NCBI GenBank assembly: GCA_023014365.1
Contig: JAEBUN010000021.1
Coordinates: 806,001-870,000 of the forward strand
Length of the DNA: 64,000 nucleotides
Reading direction: 5' to 3'
From: Lepiota brunneoincarnata
Lineage: Eukaryota > Basidiomycota > Agaricomycetes > Agaricales > Agaricaceae
Within the stretch, counting starts at the first letter, position 1. Every line of letters starts with the position of its first letter. The notes beneath the pieces were generated by a model. That model was not told the DNA's origin, searched no databases, and saw nothing but the letters and a program-made list of their open reading frames with translations. The position numbers and the translations under genes were made by a program. Shown here in pieces: positions 22,893 to 33,881 of the stretch.

Positions 22893-24931
22893 ATGGACAG
22901 AAACACGCGCAGCAGCAAACGTGCCCGATACGAAGTAGACACGGACTCCTCCTCTGGTGAGTAGAGTTCGTGTTACAATCATCTTTGTTTTTCCTCACAC
23001 TGTCCTCAGACTACGCTGGGCCTAGCACTGCCCCTCCGGCCTCTCAGGACGCGCCCTCTTCGTCGATTGCGCAACGTAAGTCTCTTTTCTCTCGCTCTCG
23101 TTGTTTTCCTCATGCTTTCTTTGTCCTTAGGTCTCACTATTCGCCTCCCGGCGCGTCGCAACCTCCTTCCTCAATGGGAACCACCAGCACCACGTGTTAG
23201 GAGAGCTAGAGGAGGGCGCGTGGGACGAGGAGCTCGCGGAAATCGCCAGGGAGGTGTGGATAGGACCCCTCCCCCACCGTACTCGCCGCCCCGCGAACCA
23301 ACCCCTCGGCCGGCCACTCCCCTGTCCACTCCTGTGCCGCGACGCGTCATCTCGATCGCGTCACTGTGCAATCCAACTGACGAGAGTTCTGCCGGATTGT
23401 CCGCAGAACTTTCGTTAGGTATTCCTGTCGGCGGGCCCTCTGGTGGATTATCCACAGAGGCTCCGCCCAGTTCAATGTTGCTGCCTCCTCTCGCCGTCTC
23501 TCTGCGCACCCTGGACGGTGAAGGCTCGCTGGTGCTCCCTCCCCTGTGTATTGCGTCAGGTTCAGAGGTGCCGGGCCCTTCAACAAACCGCCCCTCCTCT
23601 CCTGTAGCCTCTTCGGCTACTTCTACGCGTAAGCTTAAGCCTTTTTCTGCTTATTTCTCCGCTCCTGCTAATAGTGTGCCTCATAGCTCGTATCCCTGCC
23701 GCTCTCAAAGGCAAGCAACGTGCACAGTCATCTGCGCCGCCCCCGTCGCCTCTGTTCCTGGCGAGTTCAAATTCGCCATCGCATTCTCCGGTCCCAGAGG
23801 TCTCCCAAGAAGACCTCTTCAAAATTTTTAACTGGTCCTCTACCCTGGTCGAGCGGAACGCATTGGCCTCTCCCAGGTGTCCTACGCCCTCGCTTCCTCA
23901 CTTGGCTTCTGCTTCAGTCGAGTCTCTCCCAAGTCCCGCGGAGGCTTCGCCTTCTCCAGATTTGGAGCTCCTCTTGGAGCCTTCGCCTGTTCCCCAGGAG
24001 CCGGCGTTCGTTTTTCAAGACTCATTCTTAGCTTCTCCAACCCCCGTCCCCTCTCGTTTGCCGAGCCCGGTGGTCCCAGACACATCCCAGTCCTTGCCTC
24101 CCCAAGCCGGACCTTCAGGGTCGCGTCGCGCGCGCGTAACCCTACCGAAGAAAAGCTCTAACACGCGCCCAAAGAAATATACTCCCCGGGCGCGCATCCG
24201 ACGTTCTGAAGCCGAAATAATCCGGGATCATGGATACCGGCACCCAGTCCCGCTCTTTTGTGAGGACTTTTCTAGGCTGCTGGCAGCTAGCCAGCTTTCG
24301 GTACGTTCTCCAAGTTTTTCTCGTGTTTCCTTATTAACTGTTTTGCCCCTTCCCTAGTACGTGCCGCCTCGGTCTCGGTGCACTACTTGCGCCGCTCGTA
24401 AATTGGAGTGCGAGCCTCTGGGCAAGGGTAAGAAGTGTCGCAGCTGCGACCTGTACAACTACCCCTGTACCTTCGCAGACCATCCGCGAGTCTCGGCTGG
24501 CGTTGCGAACGCCCTGGTCACGTCCTCACTGACCAGTGAATACCGTAAGTTTCTCTGTTCACTGTTTTTCCCATTTATTTACTTTTTATTTCCCAGATCT
24601 TGCTGCCTTCGCACGTGTTGCGTCCTCCAGCTTGGTCAGTCTGGAGGCCAATCGTGTTGCCTACGAGGCATCGGCCTTCCACCACCGCCGTGTAATCTAC
24701 CAGTTCGTCCAGGAGATGCAAGCTACCAGGACGGCCTTGGACGGTAACGACGTGGCGTTCGTGGAGATGGGTATGGCCGAGTCCCTCGAAGACGTCCAGG
24801 CGTTCTTCGAGTTTGCTGACAACTTTCCGGGGGTCCCGACATACGAAGAATTCGAGGAGCTCAAATCGCTCCTCTTCCTCGCTTTCCCGATGACTCAGGA
24901 TCCGGAGTCTGTCTTGGAGGACTTGAACTAG
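22893..24931 (+). CDS. Antisense accessory gene A1 of gypsy A: Zn2Cys6 cluster protein
   Basis: Six exons on the strand opposite gag-pol: 22893-22956, 23010-23075, 23131-23628, 23687-24300, 24358-24544 and 24597-24931. All introns are 52-58 bp with GT..AG ends and in phase, giving about 587 residues with no internal stop. The N terminus is MDRNTRSSKRARYEVD (basic, NLS-like). A long Pro/Ser-rich middle follows, with an Arg/Gly patch (RGGRVGRGARGN). Residues ~422-451 form C-x2-C-x6-C-x8-C-x2-C-x6-C, exactly the fungal binuclear zinc cluster spacing. The C-terminal ~140 residues look helical and acidic. The gene starts 326 bp from the 3' LTR and converges on pol. In the family this cluster binds DNA; that it binds this element is inferred. 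The acceptor of exon 4 could also be 12 bp upstream. Confidence 0.82.
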
Positions 24932-25500
24932 TGCCTGCTTCCCTTTCCTCTCTTGAATGTAATATATCCTCTTGTCCTGTATATAGTTACATTTCGCTTA
25001 ACAATTCTTGTCTCTTGGTATCTTTCTGAGTTAAGCTTAAGGCCCTTCTGGAATATCCCAAGCTAAGCTAAGGCTTCCAGCCGCTTATACGCTCATCAGA
25101 TATTTCTCTGATACTTCTGCTATGTTTATTGACATCTCAGCGCGCCACGATTCGCCATGTGTAGTGAACCGGTCATCCGTTCCGGCTTCATTTACAAGCC
25201 CGAACCCGAACCAGCCTGTACACGGGGTTTGACGCGCCATTTGCGCCACTTGGGGCCCGTCTCCCCCTAGCCAAATTGAAATCGGTGCCCTCACCGTTCC
25301 ATCCGAATCCCTGTGCACACTGATAACCGCGAGACCCTGGCGACCTGTTACCCAATAAGGCAACTGTGGTTCAGCTAGTCTGTCGAAGGCTGGCTACTCA
25401 AGATTACAGGTTTCCTAGGCCTCTCAGGTCATAAGCTTAGGGTGGAGGGTGCTCTTTATCCACTCGTCATGATTCGTCATCACTGCCGACAGCCTTTTCT

Positions 25501-25507
25501 TATAAAA
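25501..25507 (+). promoter_or_regulatory. TATA box of antisense gene A2
   Basis: TATAAAA lies 46 bp before the proposed ATG at 25553. This leaves room for a start site near 25530, and suggests A2 has its own promoter inside the retrotransposon. Confidence 0.55.
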
Positions 25508-25552
25508 GCGAGGGAGCGACGTCTCATTCTAGCAGACACTCTTCGTAAGAAA

Positions 25553-26900
25553 ATGGCTTCTTCGATCCCCAACCTTCAAGTCGAGCTCGACGATCTCATC
25601 AGCAACACCAAAGGTCGTCTTCAGCGCCTGCAAAACGGTCAAGTCGCTCGTCCCCTCGTCGAGAAGGCTCTCCTCGCATTCGACGCCCCTGGGGTATGTC
25701 TATTCTTTTCATGCTTCTCTCGCTGTTCCTCAATCATTTCTAGTCTGCTTATATTGAAGCGTTATCGGAGGATAATGAAGCTATCAAGCTTCATGTCAAC
25801 CAAGACTACGTCTTCCGTATTCGCAAGCTCTACGAAATTTACCAAAACAACTACCATTCGTCTTATGAGATGCCCGCGATCTATAAGGCGCTCTCTGAAT
25901 GCTGTAGCCGCATTAATCGCGTCCGCTCTGAAGAATCCCACAAAACCCGTACCGAAGAGGCTCAGAACCCGTCGTCCACGACTGGCTCTACTTCCTCCAA
26001 CGTTGCCGAAGGCTCTGCTGTCCCCAAACGCGTAAGCTTAGCGTTCTTTTGGCTTCAAATCGTCTTCTCATGCATAAGCTTAGCCTCGCAAGGGTCGCAA
26101 GGCCCCTATCTCTGCTGCTGTTGTGGTAGACACCGATACCGAGCCTGCGGAGAGTATGAATAGTGCCTCCAACTCCCGAGCAACTGGTGCTGACACGGTA
26201 ATCTAGCTGCTTCTCAACCTATTACATTGGCTGAGATCATCGCTCGCCTTCAGGACATGATGGTCGACGAGGAGGTCTCTCAAGCTATCGTCGAAGAGGT
26301 TCGTGTAGTTCCGCCTTATCGCAAGCGTCGTTTGTCTACCTCCGACGTGGTGCGCCAGCTCCACTCCCCCCAACCACTGATTCTGACTTCCTCTCTCTCT
26401 AGGAGACTGTCAAAAAGTCCTCATCGTCTAAAGGCTCTGTCCGTCTTCTTCCCTATTGTCAAGTTCCCAATATGAACACTAAACACTGCTGTTATGTCCG
26501 GGCTGAACAGGTTCTAGCCAAAGCCAGCGCCAATACTGCCAAACGCGCCCGTACCGAGTCTGCTTCTGATGAGCGCACCTTCGCAGGCTTATCCGGTGGG
26601 CAATTTCTCACTTCTGTTCGTTAAGCTTAGCGGTTCTGACACTTTTCCCGGGCAGCTCGTTTGCTCCAGGAACTCCAAAACCTCCTGTCTCACTCTCGCG
26701 ACGAGTACGAGTCTGAATCTCGCAGTGACGACGCTCGGTCTGTCAAATGCGACCTCAATTCGCTCAGCCGGGACTTCATCGAGGCTATTCCCTCGCTCGA
26801 AGCTAACTTAAAGAGGTTCCAATTCCTCATTCAAGAGCGCATCCGTCTCAAAAGTCTTTTGCGCAACCTCTCCGACTTGGACAAGCCCCTCCCCACTTAA
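25553..26900 (+). CDS. Antisense accessory gene A2 of gypsy A, unknown function
   Basis: Plus-strand, multi-exon. Exons 25553-25693, 25744-26031 and 26084-26197 join in phase through introns of 50 and 52 bp. Later exons (about 26236 to 26900) are less certain, with probable acceptors at about 26400, 26510 and 26655. Recognisable stretches are MASSIPNLQVELDDLISNTK, a Tyr-rich helical segment (VFRIRKLYEIYQNNYHSSYE), a Ser/Thr-rich linker with PRKGRKAP, and a helical C terminus (IPSLEANLKRFQFLIQERI) ending at TAA 26898-26900. I recognise no family. Intron 26032-26083 begins and ends in TAAGCTTA palindromes, and the stop codon also lies in one. It sits between A1 and the end of pol. Confidence 0.6.
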
Positions 26901-26978
26901 GCTTAACGCTTTTACAGTCCCTAGGATAGTTTTCCGTCGATAAGTAGATAGTTCTGTCCACAATATCAGGTTTTTTTT

Positions 26979-29900
26979 CTATCCTTCCAACTCTTCCGGC
27001 TCCCATCTGTCACTAGGCTCATCCTCAGTAGTCTCCTCCAGGGTCTTCAGTCCCTCTGGCGACAGATCTATCAACTCTTGTAATTCCGGCGGCAACGGTA
27101 TATGTTTCCTGGCTAAGTAGGGAATTACTCTGAACGCCGCCACTTTATTCTGCCATACCGAACCGTCCAACTCTGCCAGGATATAAGATCCTCCCTTTGA
27201 TCTAGATATGACCACCATGGGTCCTAGATACCTGGGTTTCATCTTCCTGTCTGCTGAGCTCTCTATAGCCGTATTTCTCACTAATACTAAATCTCCCGCG
27301 CCGAAGCGATAGTCTTTTATCTTATGCGCTGCTTGCCGTTCCATTTCCCAAGCCTTGCTAAGCTTAGTGTCTGAAACACGCTGACGCATCTCCTCAACAT
27401 GCCGAACATGTTTTGCCAAAGCCTGAGCTCGATATCCTATCAACTCGGCCGTGGTCAAGTACTTATTCGGTAGCTGCACCAGCCAAGTGGCCTCTTTGAC
27501 ATCCAAAGGTAGCGTCGGGTGCGCTCCGGTTACCAAAAAGTACGGGGAACACCCCATTCCTTTTCTAATGGTGATCCGATCTGCCCACATAACGTGCGGT
27601 AGGTGCCAATACCACTTTTTGACGTCTCCATCTGTAGCTTTGTACAACATTTGTCGCACATCCCAGTGGGGTCGCTCAATAATCCCGTTCGCTTTGGAAT
27701 TGTAAGGAGATATCGTTACTCCCTTTATCCCATATTTTTCTTCCAGCCATCGAACAGCTTTCTTAAATGGAGAACCGTTGTCCGTGACAATCTTCACTAT
27801 ACAGCCCCATCGGCAAATGATATCTTCGAATAACCACTGCGCGATCGAACTGGCGTTCTCTTTTCTCAACGCCTTTGCCTCCATCCAAGATGACAGTCCA
27901 CACCTTCCATGCACAATATAACTACACCCATTAGAACTTGGCGTCATATGTAGTGTGTCCACATGTAGCACTTGGAATATCGACGGCGTGGGCGTTACTA
28001 TTGGCGGCGTCTCGATGATCACCTTTTGCCGTTGCTGGCATAGATGGCACGATTGCACATACCAAGCTACGTCTCCTTCAACTTCCGGCCACCAGAACCT
28101 CTGCGTTATAAGCTTAGTGGTTGCGTATATTCCTCTGTGCCCTAGGAAGTCGTGGCTGGCTCGCAACATATACATACGTTGCTCCTTATCCACTACTAGC
28201 TGATGCTGACCGCTAGGACTCGTCCTATACAGCCTCCCCTCTTTATCCAAGAAGAAATGCTCTACCATATGCTTAAGCTTACGCAGATCTGGCTCATCCA
28301 AGCCTTCAGCTGCGCTACTGCCCCCTGTTTTCAGGTATTCCCTGACTTTGGGTATCCTTTCATCTTGTATTCGCGCTGTATCTGTCCTGCGCGACTCATC
28401 ATATGTTTCCTCTATCTCGGCCGACTTTTCCTCTTCGAAATCTGGCACTAGCCTGACATCCGTCATTAAGCTTAGTACTTGTCGATGGTTTTCTGGACAG
28501 GCTGGGTCTTCTATAACCCTAAGCTTAGCCTGTTGTTCATCCAAGTACTCTTCCCGGGCTTGATCCAGCTCATACTCAAAATCATACACATCACGCGCCA
28601 GACCCTGGTTGAAGCCAGAGCGACTGTCGATCTCATCGCAGAAGGCTTCCAAGGGTAAAGGATCTGCGGCCCCTGGATCTTCTTTGATCAGTTCGAACTC
28701 CTCTCCTTCATCCTCGGATCCATCGTCGAAGCGACGGGCTGTCTCATCACCGGGATAGTAGCGTCGCCTGGACAGTCCGTCCGGTCCAAAGTTCTTCCCT
28801 TCTTTGTGTACTAGCGTGAAGTGGAACGACCTAATGAAGTCCACCCAGCGGTTTACTGTGGCGTTCGGGAGCTTCCCTGGGTTGTTTAACATCCCGAAGA
28901 GAAACTTCGCATCCGTCTCCACCACTAAGTTTCTTGATCCCCACAGTAAATATTTCTCTTGTTCCAGCACCATTCTTAAGCCGCATAGCTCTCGCTTGGG
29001 CTGAGAGTATCTCTGCTGTCTTTCATCCAATAATATTGACCCAAACTTCACATAATGTATAAGCTTAGCGTCTTCTCCATCTCTCTGATATATGTAGTAT
29101 CCCACCGCCCTCCATGAGGTATCCACGGCTACTACTATGGGTTGTTTACTCGGAAATTCGGGGTTCCTGGTCGGGAAACAGCGCTGAATCGCATCTTTCA
29201 GCTCCTGCTGCGCTTTCCGTTCGTTTTCTCCCCACTCAAACTCTTGCCCTTTTTTAAGCTTTTCGTACAGAGGTGCCGCTATGGCTATGAACTTTGGGAT
29301 ATGATTCCTGCAGCGCGTAGCTGTTCCTAGAAAACCCCTTAGCTCGGAGACATTCTCGCAATCCCCCCATCTTAATATCTTCCCAATGGTGTCTGTAGCA
29401 GGCAACCGTCCTTTATATGAGCATTCAAAACCCACCACGGTGATTTCATCAGCGCAGATAGTCGTCTTGGGCCCAGAGAAGGTCCCTCCTACGTATTTCA
29501 TCCTCTGTAGAATCCTATTGACGGTCTGCATGTGTTCCCATACAAATCTTCGGATCCCTGGGTTCTCTTTCAACGTCTCTTCCGTGCCATCTGGCAACTC
29601 ATATCTAGTTTTCGGCCCTCTGATAGGTACATCATCTATGTACGGCATCGTGTATTCTGGTATCTCACTGGCTAGGATCGCTGTTACATCCTCATGGAAT
29701 ATAGGCACTGAGTTGGTCCATCCCATGGGTAATGTCACTAAGCGTAGCGCTCCAAAAGGCGTCTGGAACGTTGTTAAGTCCCGAGACGACTCAGCTAACA
29801 GTCGCTCGTCATAGCCAACATATAGATCCAGAATGCCTCCGCAAGCTCTGCCTGCGAAGTGCATCGCCAAATCTTCCGTTGCTGGCGGCAGTCCTGAATG

Positions 29901-30728
29901 CGCTATCGTCACTCTGTTCAGCGGCTCCAAGCTGTGTACCAGTCTCAAACTTTTCCCATCTTTCTTCACCACACAGAACCATCGGGATCTATAGGATGAG
30001 TTCGACGGCTCGTATACACCAGCACTAATCTTTCTCTTTATAATGGCACAGACTTCATCATAGATCGCTGGTGGAATCGGAATGGGCTTCTCCACCCACG
30101 GAGTATGTTCTACCGTCGGTATCTCGATCGGCGGGAAGAAGTCTTCCCTAAAACATCCCCTCTCCTCATCTGTCCATGCGAATGCCCTTTCCTGAAGCAT
30201 CATGACTTGGTGCATCAGCTTTCTTTCTTCTGGCCACAAGAGATCCCCTGCATGGGCTTCATCCAGCTTAAGCTTGCGCTCCTCCGTATATCTGCCTGTC
30301 GGGACAAACTCTGGAGGATGCATGCTAAGCTTAGGCATTTCTGCCAGCGGATCCCCTTTTATTTCTCGTTTTATCCTGAATTTCTCCGGTAAATCACCTA
30401 ACACTGGCCTCACTTTTAAAGCGACTGGTTTATATTTCTTCCCAGCCAGGCATTGTACAATATCTTCGTCATCCCCTTCAGTTTCGAAGACAGTCATTCC
30501 CTGACCCTCCGTATCCTGTGCGTTGGCGATGCGCCCTAGGCACGATAACGCCGTTGCTCTATCTTCCTGTGGGCAGTCCTCATCGCGTATGACTCGGTCA
30601 ATGAACATTAGCTGTAGCTCGGCCTCTGAGAAGCTTCCTTTTGCTAAGCTTAGTGTTTGTGCGACGACAGGGCCCTTCTCATCATCATAGTCTATTATAC
30701 AAGCCACCTCTCCTTGTCCCTCAGTCAA
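26979..30728 (-). CDS. pol: Gypsy A Pol: reverse transcriptase, RNase H, integrase
   Basis: 1249 codons without a stop. [22 protein letters not shown] about residue 250, LPMGWTNS about 333, catalytic YIDD about 363. RNase [16 protein letters not shown] about 530. Integrase: zinc motif ([16 protein letters not shown]) about 865-905 and DDE core ([22 protein letters not shown]) about 925-1040. No chromodomain is recognisable at the C terminus. It copies the element RNA and inserts the DNA. The frame begins at TTG 30728 overlapping the pro stop (TTGA), with no ATG there, so expression probably needs -1 frameshifting or reinitiation. Confidence 0.92.
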   Translation of the reverse strand: MTEGQGEVACIIDYDDEKGPVVAQTLSLAKGSFSEAELQLMFIDRVIRDEDCPQEDRATALSCLGRIANAQDTEGQGMTVFETEGDDEDIVQCLAGKKYKPVALKVRPVLGDLPEKFRIKREIKGDPLAEMPKLSMHPPEFVPTGRYTEERKLKLDEAHAGDLLWPEERKLMHQVMMLQERAFAWTDEERGCFREDFFPPIEIPTVEHTPWVEKPIPIPPAIYDEVCAIIKRKISAGVYEPSNSSYRSRWFCVVKKDGKSLRLVHSLEPLNRVTIAHSGLPPATEDLAMHFAGRACGGILDLYVGYDERLLAESSRDLTTFQTPFGALRLVTLPMGWTNSVPIFHEDVTAILASEIPEYTMPYIDDVPIRGPKTRYELPDGTEETLKENPGIRRFVWEHMQTVNRILQRMKYVGGTFSGPKTTICADEITVVGFECSYKGRLPATDTIGKILRWGDCENVSELRGFLGTATRCRNHIPKFIAIAAPLYEKLKKGQEFEWGENERKAQQELKDAIQRCFPTRNPEFPSKQPIVVAVDTSWRAVGYYIYQRDGEDAKLIHYVKFGSILLDERQQRYSQPKRELCGLRMVLEQEKYLLWGSRNLVVETDAKFLFGMLNNPGKLPNATVNRWVDFIRSFHFTLVHKEGKNFGPDGLSRRRYYPGDETARRFDDGSEDEGEEFELIKEDPGAADPLPLEAFCDEIDSRSGFNQGLARDVYDFEYELDQAREEYLDEQQAKLRVIEDPACPENHRQVLSLMTDVRLVPDFEEEKSAEIEETYDESRRTDTARIQDERIPKVREYLKTGGSSAAEGLDEPDLRKLKHMVEHFFLDKEGRLYRTSPSGQHQLVVDKEQRMYMLRASHDFLGHRGIYATTKLITQRFWWPEVEGDVAWYVQSCHLCQQRQKVIIETPPIVTPTPSIFQVLHVDTLHMTPSSNGCSYIVHGRCGLSSWMEAKALRKENASSIAQWLFEDIICRWGCIVKIVTDNGSPFKKAVRWLEEKYGIKGVTISPYNSKANGIIERPHWDVRQMLYKATDGDVKKWYWHLPHVMWADRITIRKGMGCSPYFLVTGAHPTLPLDVKEATWLVQLPNKYLTTAELIGYRAQALAKHVRHVEEMRQRVSDTKLSKAWEMERQAAHKIKDYRFGAGDLVLVRNTAIESSADRKMKPRYLGPMVVISRSKGGSYILAELDGSVWQNKVAAFRVIPYLARKHIPLPPELQELIDLSPEGLKTLEETTEDEPSDRWEPEELEG

Positions 30729-31858
30729 CTCATCGAGGTTTCTTGAAAATTTTGACTGTTTTCCCTAAGCTTAGGAGGATTACACTCTCCTCGAGCATAA
30801 GTTGGTAACACAGCCCGTTCTCTGGTATTTGGGTCCGTAATAACCAAGGTTTGCTCGCCACTGGCGCTATTCCTGACTTCGCTAGCCGTCATTACATCAA
30901 AGGGTCGTCCCAAGAGTACTCGATACGCGGGGTTACGAACGATGTGAACTTGCAAATAGATTGTGACTCCCCCGCAGGTAAAGCCTACGTTCTTTGCCAG
31001 TCCACAAGTCTTTTCAACCTGCCCATTCGCACTCTGCAAATTTATCGTAGTATCTGGATCCCAAGAAACTTGACATGCAATCGCCGCTTCCTGACTCATG
31101 GAGACGATCTGTGACCCGCTATCTAGCAAGGCCTCTTCCTGCCGAATCCCATTTATCAGAGTTGGCACTACTCTCAACGGCTCGCATTCTTTCGCAATAA
31201 ACACTTGCCGTCCCCTGTCTCTTCGAGGAAGTGACTCCAAGTACTGCATGATTGGATCCTGCGCTACCCAGGCTTGGGTTGCCGAGCCTTCTCGGAGCAC
31301 TGTATCATACTTCCGAGTGCCGTCTGCTAGCTCCGTTATCATGACTTGTACTGGCCCACTATTAATCTCTATATCTTCTGTATCATCGTCCCAGGGCCCT
31401 ACTCCTGCTATTAAGCTTTGACTCGTGGGTACCCGTTTTCTCATAATGCGCTCCCTATAAGCGTTCCTGTATATCGGTGACAATGCCAAGAGTTCTCCAT
31501 GCGATACTGAGGCTTCTCGCTTCAATACCCTGCTGAGTACTTCCTCCACATCGACACTCCTCTCTATAGGGGCCTGGTGCTTATACGCAGGCTCCTTCTT
31601 AGATGGTTCCATCCTTCTGACAGGCAACGGTGGCACCTCAACGACCGGGCGCAGTGGTTTCACATTTCTATATGGTAATTCCCCTGCTGCGGCACGCACT
31701 GGTTCCTCCGTTGTCTGCCCTATTTCCTCATTTTCTGATTCTTCTGATCGCTCGGAATCCGACGCGTCCTCAGGAGTCTGTCCTCTGGCGAAGGCGACCT
31801 TCTTCTTCAGAGCCGGCTCCTTCCTCGAACCCTTTAGAAACCCGACTCCGAGTTCCAA
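30725..31858 (-). CDS. Gypsy A protease ORF
   Basis: 377 codons. The aspartic protease active site is [13 protein letters not shown] about residue 245, with a later VLLGRPFD flap/C-terminal motif. The first ~120 residues are basic, acidic and Pro-rich. It overlaps gag by 25 bp at 31834-31858 in another frame and touches pol at its stop. The ATG at 31858 allows independent initiation or reinitiation. Confidence 0.85.
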   Translation of the reverse strand: MELGVGFLKGSRKEPALKKKVAFARGQTPEDASDSERSEESENEEIGQTTEEPVRAAAGELPYRNVKPLRPVVEVPPLPVRRMEPSKKEPAYKHQAPIERSVDVEEVLSRVLKREASVSHGELLALSPIYRNAYRERIMRKRVPTSQSLIAGVGPWDDDTEDIEINSGPVQVMITELADGTRKYDTVLREGSATQAWVAQDPIMQYLESLPRRDRGRQVFIAKECEPLRVVPTLINGIRQEEALLDSGSQIVSMSQEAAIACQVSWDPDTTINLQSANGQVEKTCGLAKNVGFTCGGVTIYLQVHIVRNPAYRVLLGRPFDVMTASEVRNSASGEQTLVITDPNTRERAVLPTYARGECNPPKLRENSQNFQETSMS

Positions 31859-33576
31859 GTCTTCGCGCCACTCCTGGTGTCCAAATACTGGCTTGCCGAG
31901 GGCGTACCATCCGTCAGACCACTAAGCTTAGCCTGTATCTGGGCCAATTGCTCGGCCAAAGACTGTATCTCGACGTTATCATCCTTTCTTGTCATAAGCT
32001 TAACCTTTGGGGTACTCCCAGCGTGGATGGCAGCTGTCTCCAACATTTCCATGCGCTGCTTCAGACGGCGGATTTCTTCTTCCGCTGGCGACCTTTGGTT
32101 TTCTGACCTCGGGAACGCTCTCTGTGCAAACACTGCTGACGTTGGTACTTGCGGTAACTCAGGCTCAACCTCCGGCAGTTCTGGTATCTGAACGAAGAGT
32201 TGTCCCTTTGTCGCATAGTACTTTGCCACTTTCTCTTTAATAGGCCCTTCTCCTCGAGGGATACTCGAGCCGTCTCCCATATATATTTTGTTCCCTTCGA
32301 CTCTAATTCGGCCGGCTTGTTTATCCGCCTCCATGTCCGGGCAGAATAACCAACTATGCCCTAATAACCAGCAGTAGAAACACTTGCGATCGGAAAGCGA
32401 CCCTGCCGGCCCACTTCCGGTATTCCTCTGGGCGTGATTATAACCGGCATGATTATGTCCGTCTTTCGCCGAGCTCTCTAAATATGTTTTTAAGGTATGC
32501 CCCTGGATATTCATGAGGTCCTTAAGCTCAGCGAGGCCACCTGCCATCTGCGAGACTTCATCCTGAAATTTCTGCTTTAAGCTTTGCAGTTCTCGCTTTA
32601 CCACCGGGTCATAAGTCCCTGTTCCGGACGTCGCAGGTGGATGGCTCATCGATGCCGAGTTTACCGGCCTCAAATCCTGATGAAGGGATCGCATAAGTGT
32701 TTTGCCAATCGAAATTTCGACAGCTTTATCCACGACAATCCTCCAATCATAGGGGTCCTCTTCGCGTAAATCCTTCGCAGTCAGTGCCGACCCATCACTT
32801 GCGGTTCTACGCGCCCCGGTGATCGCTAATCTCGCATTGAGCACATCCTGGAACACCGAGTCCAGTGCGCTCGTAAATAACTCGACTAGCTCTCGGTTCG
32901 AGACTACCGCCGGCGACTTTAGACACTTCTCTGCTTCGAGAATGAATCGCCTTTTAAAGTCCAAGACTTTATGCTCCTCATTCATCGCAATGCCTCTACT
33001 CTCTGCGCAGAGTTCCCTCAAGCGTCGCACTGAGCCCTGCTCGGCTGCCACAGCCTCGGGATACTCTTTCTTTAATCTCTCTACGAAGCCTGTCCAGCTT
33101 CCTGCTAAGAACTCCGCAAAACTCATCCACTCTTCACGGATATCCTGGTCCACATATGACACCGCCCAATTTATTCTTTCTGCCTCGTCCGTCGTCTTCG
33201 TTATCGTGAAGAGACGTTCCAGCGTCCAGAGATAATTTCTCAATGTCTGTGGTTTTGATGCATCCCACCTGGGAGCATTATTGCTAAAGGGAATTGGCAT
33301 ACGCTCGTGTCCCATTTTTCTAGCTGTAGTCGTCGTCGACGGCGTAGTTTGGTTTGTCTGTACAGTCGGAGTTGACTGTGATATCTGTGGTACCGTGGGG
33401 GCACCAAAAGGGTTCGTATGAAACGAGTTTTGGTTTGGTAACGCTAAGCTTAGCGTAGGAACGGTCTGACCGTCCTGGTTTTCGGTGTGCAGAATATGCG
33501 CTATGTTGCGAGCTGAGGCTGGCAGCCTTATAGTAATTCTGGGAGCAGTAGAGATCGGCGGTACGGCTTCTCTCAA
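31834..33576 (-). CDS. gag: Gypsy A Gag
   Basis: 580 codons. A Thr-rich N terminus is followed by a retrotransposon gag domain (NYLWTLERLF, WMSFAEFLAGSWTGFVERLK, about residues 115-275). A coiled region follows, then a zinc knuckle C-x2-C-x4-H-x4-C (CFYCWLLGHSWLFC) about residue 400, and a second coiled segment. It forms the virus-like particle and binds RNA. The ATG used is the first in the frame. The region between the PBS (33863) and 33576 is leader. Confidence 0.88.
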   Translation of the reverse strand: MREAVPPISTAPRITIRLPASARNIAHILHTENQDGQTVPTLSLALPNQNSFHTNPFGAPTVPQISQSTPTVQTNQTTPSTTTTARKMGHERMPIPFSNNAPRWDASKPQTLRNYLWTLERLFTITKTTDEAERINWAVSYVDQDIREEWMSFAEFLAGSWTGFVERLKKEYPEAVAAEQGSVRRLRELCAESRGIAMNEEHKVLDFKRRFILEAEKCLKSPAVVSNRELVELFTSALDSVFQDVLNARLAITGARRTASDGSALTAKDLREEDPYDWRIVVDKAVEISIGKTLMRSLHQDLRPVNSASMSHPPATSGTGTYDPVVKRELQSLKQKFQDEVSQMAGGLAELKDLMNIQGHTLKTYLESSAKDGHNHAGYNHAQRNTGSGPAGSLSDRKCFYCWLLGHSWLFCPDMEADKQAGRIRVEGNKIYMGDGSSIPRGEGPIKEKVAKYYATKGQLFVQIPELPEVEPELPQVPTSAVFAQRAFPRSENQRSPAEEEIRRLKQRMEMLETAAIHAGSTPKVKLMTRKDDNVEIQSLAEQLAQIQAKLSGLTDGTPSASQYLDTRSGAKTWNSESGF

Positions 33577-33862
33577 AGCTGCAACTGCTGAACCACTCGC
33601 TGTGTTCGCAGCTAAAGCGCTAACGGGATCTTTTCGCTTTCGAGAGGTACTAGCGGCGATGAGGCCTTCAGAACCTTCTGGACGATTGGAGTTCCGAGTA
33701 GTTCTCTGTTTTGGTGGGTCGACCTTCCTGAGACTGCTCTCGAAGGACGTTTTGGGTGACTTTACGGTCTTTGCTTGAACCTTTTTCTGCTTCGCAGGTG
33801 AAAGGCGGGCCAGTGTCCAAGTCTTTTGGTGTTTTGTCTCGTGAAATTCAACTGAAAACCCC

Positions 33863-33879
33863 CCTCGCGGTGGGCTCCA
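33863..33879 (-). other. Gypsy A primer-binding site
   Basis: On the minus strand, two bases after the 5' LTR end, TGGAGCCCACCGCGAGG starts with TGG as expected for pairing to a tRNA 3' CCA end. I cannot name the tRNA without the genome's tRNA set. Confidence 0.65.
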
Positions 33880-33881
33880 GA

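Noticed and set aside
23720..24161. Alternative frames (103 and 94 codons) across exon 4 of gene A1
   Set aside because: Only the frame 23687-24300 joins both neighbouring exons in phase.
25442..25552. GTG-started extension of gene A2
   Set aside because: A TATA box at 25501 lies inside it and an ATG follows at 25553, so the extension is promoter DNA.
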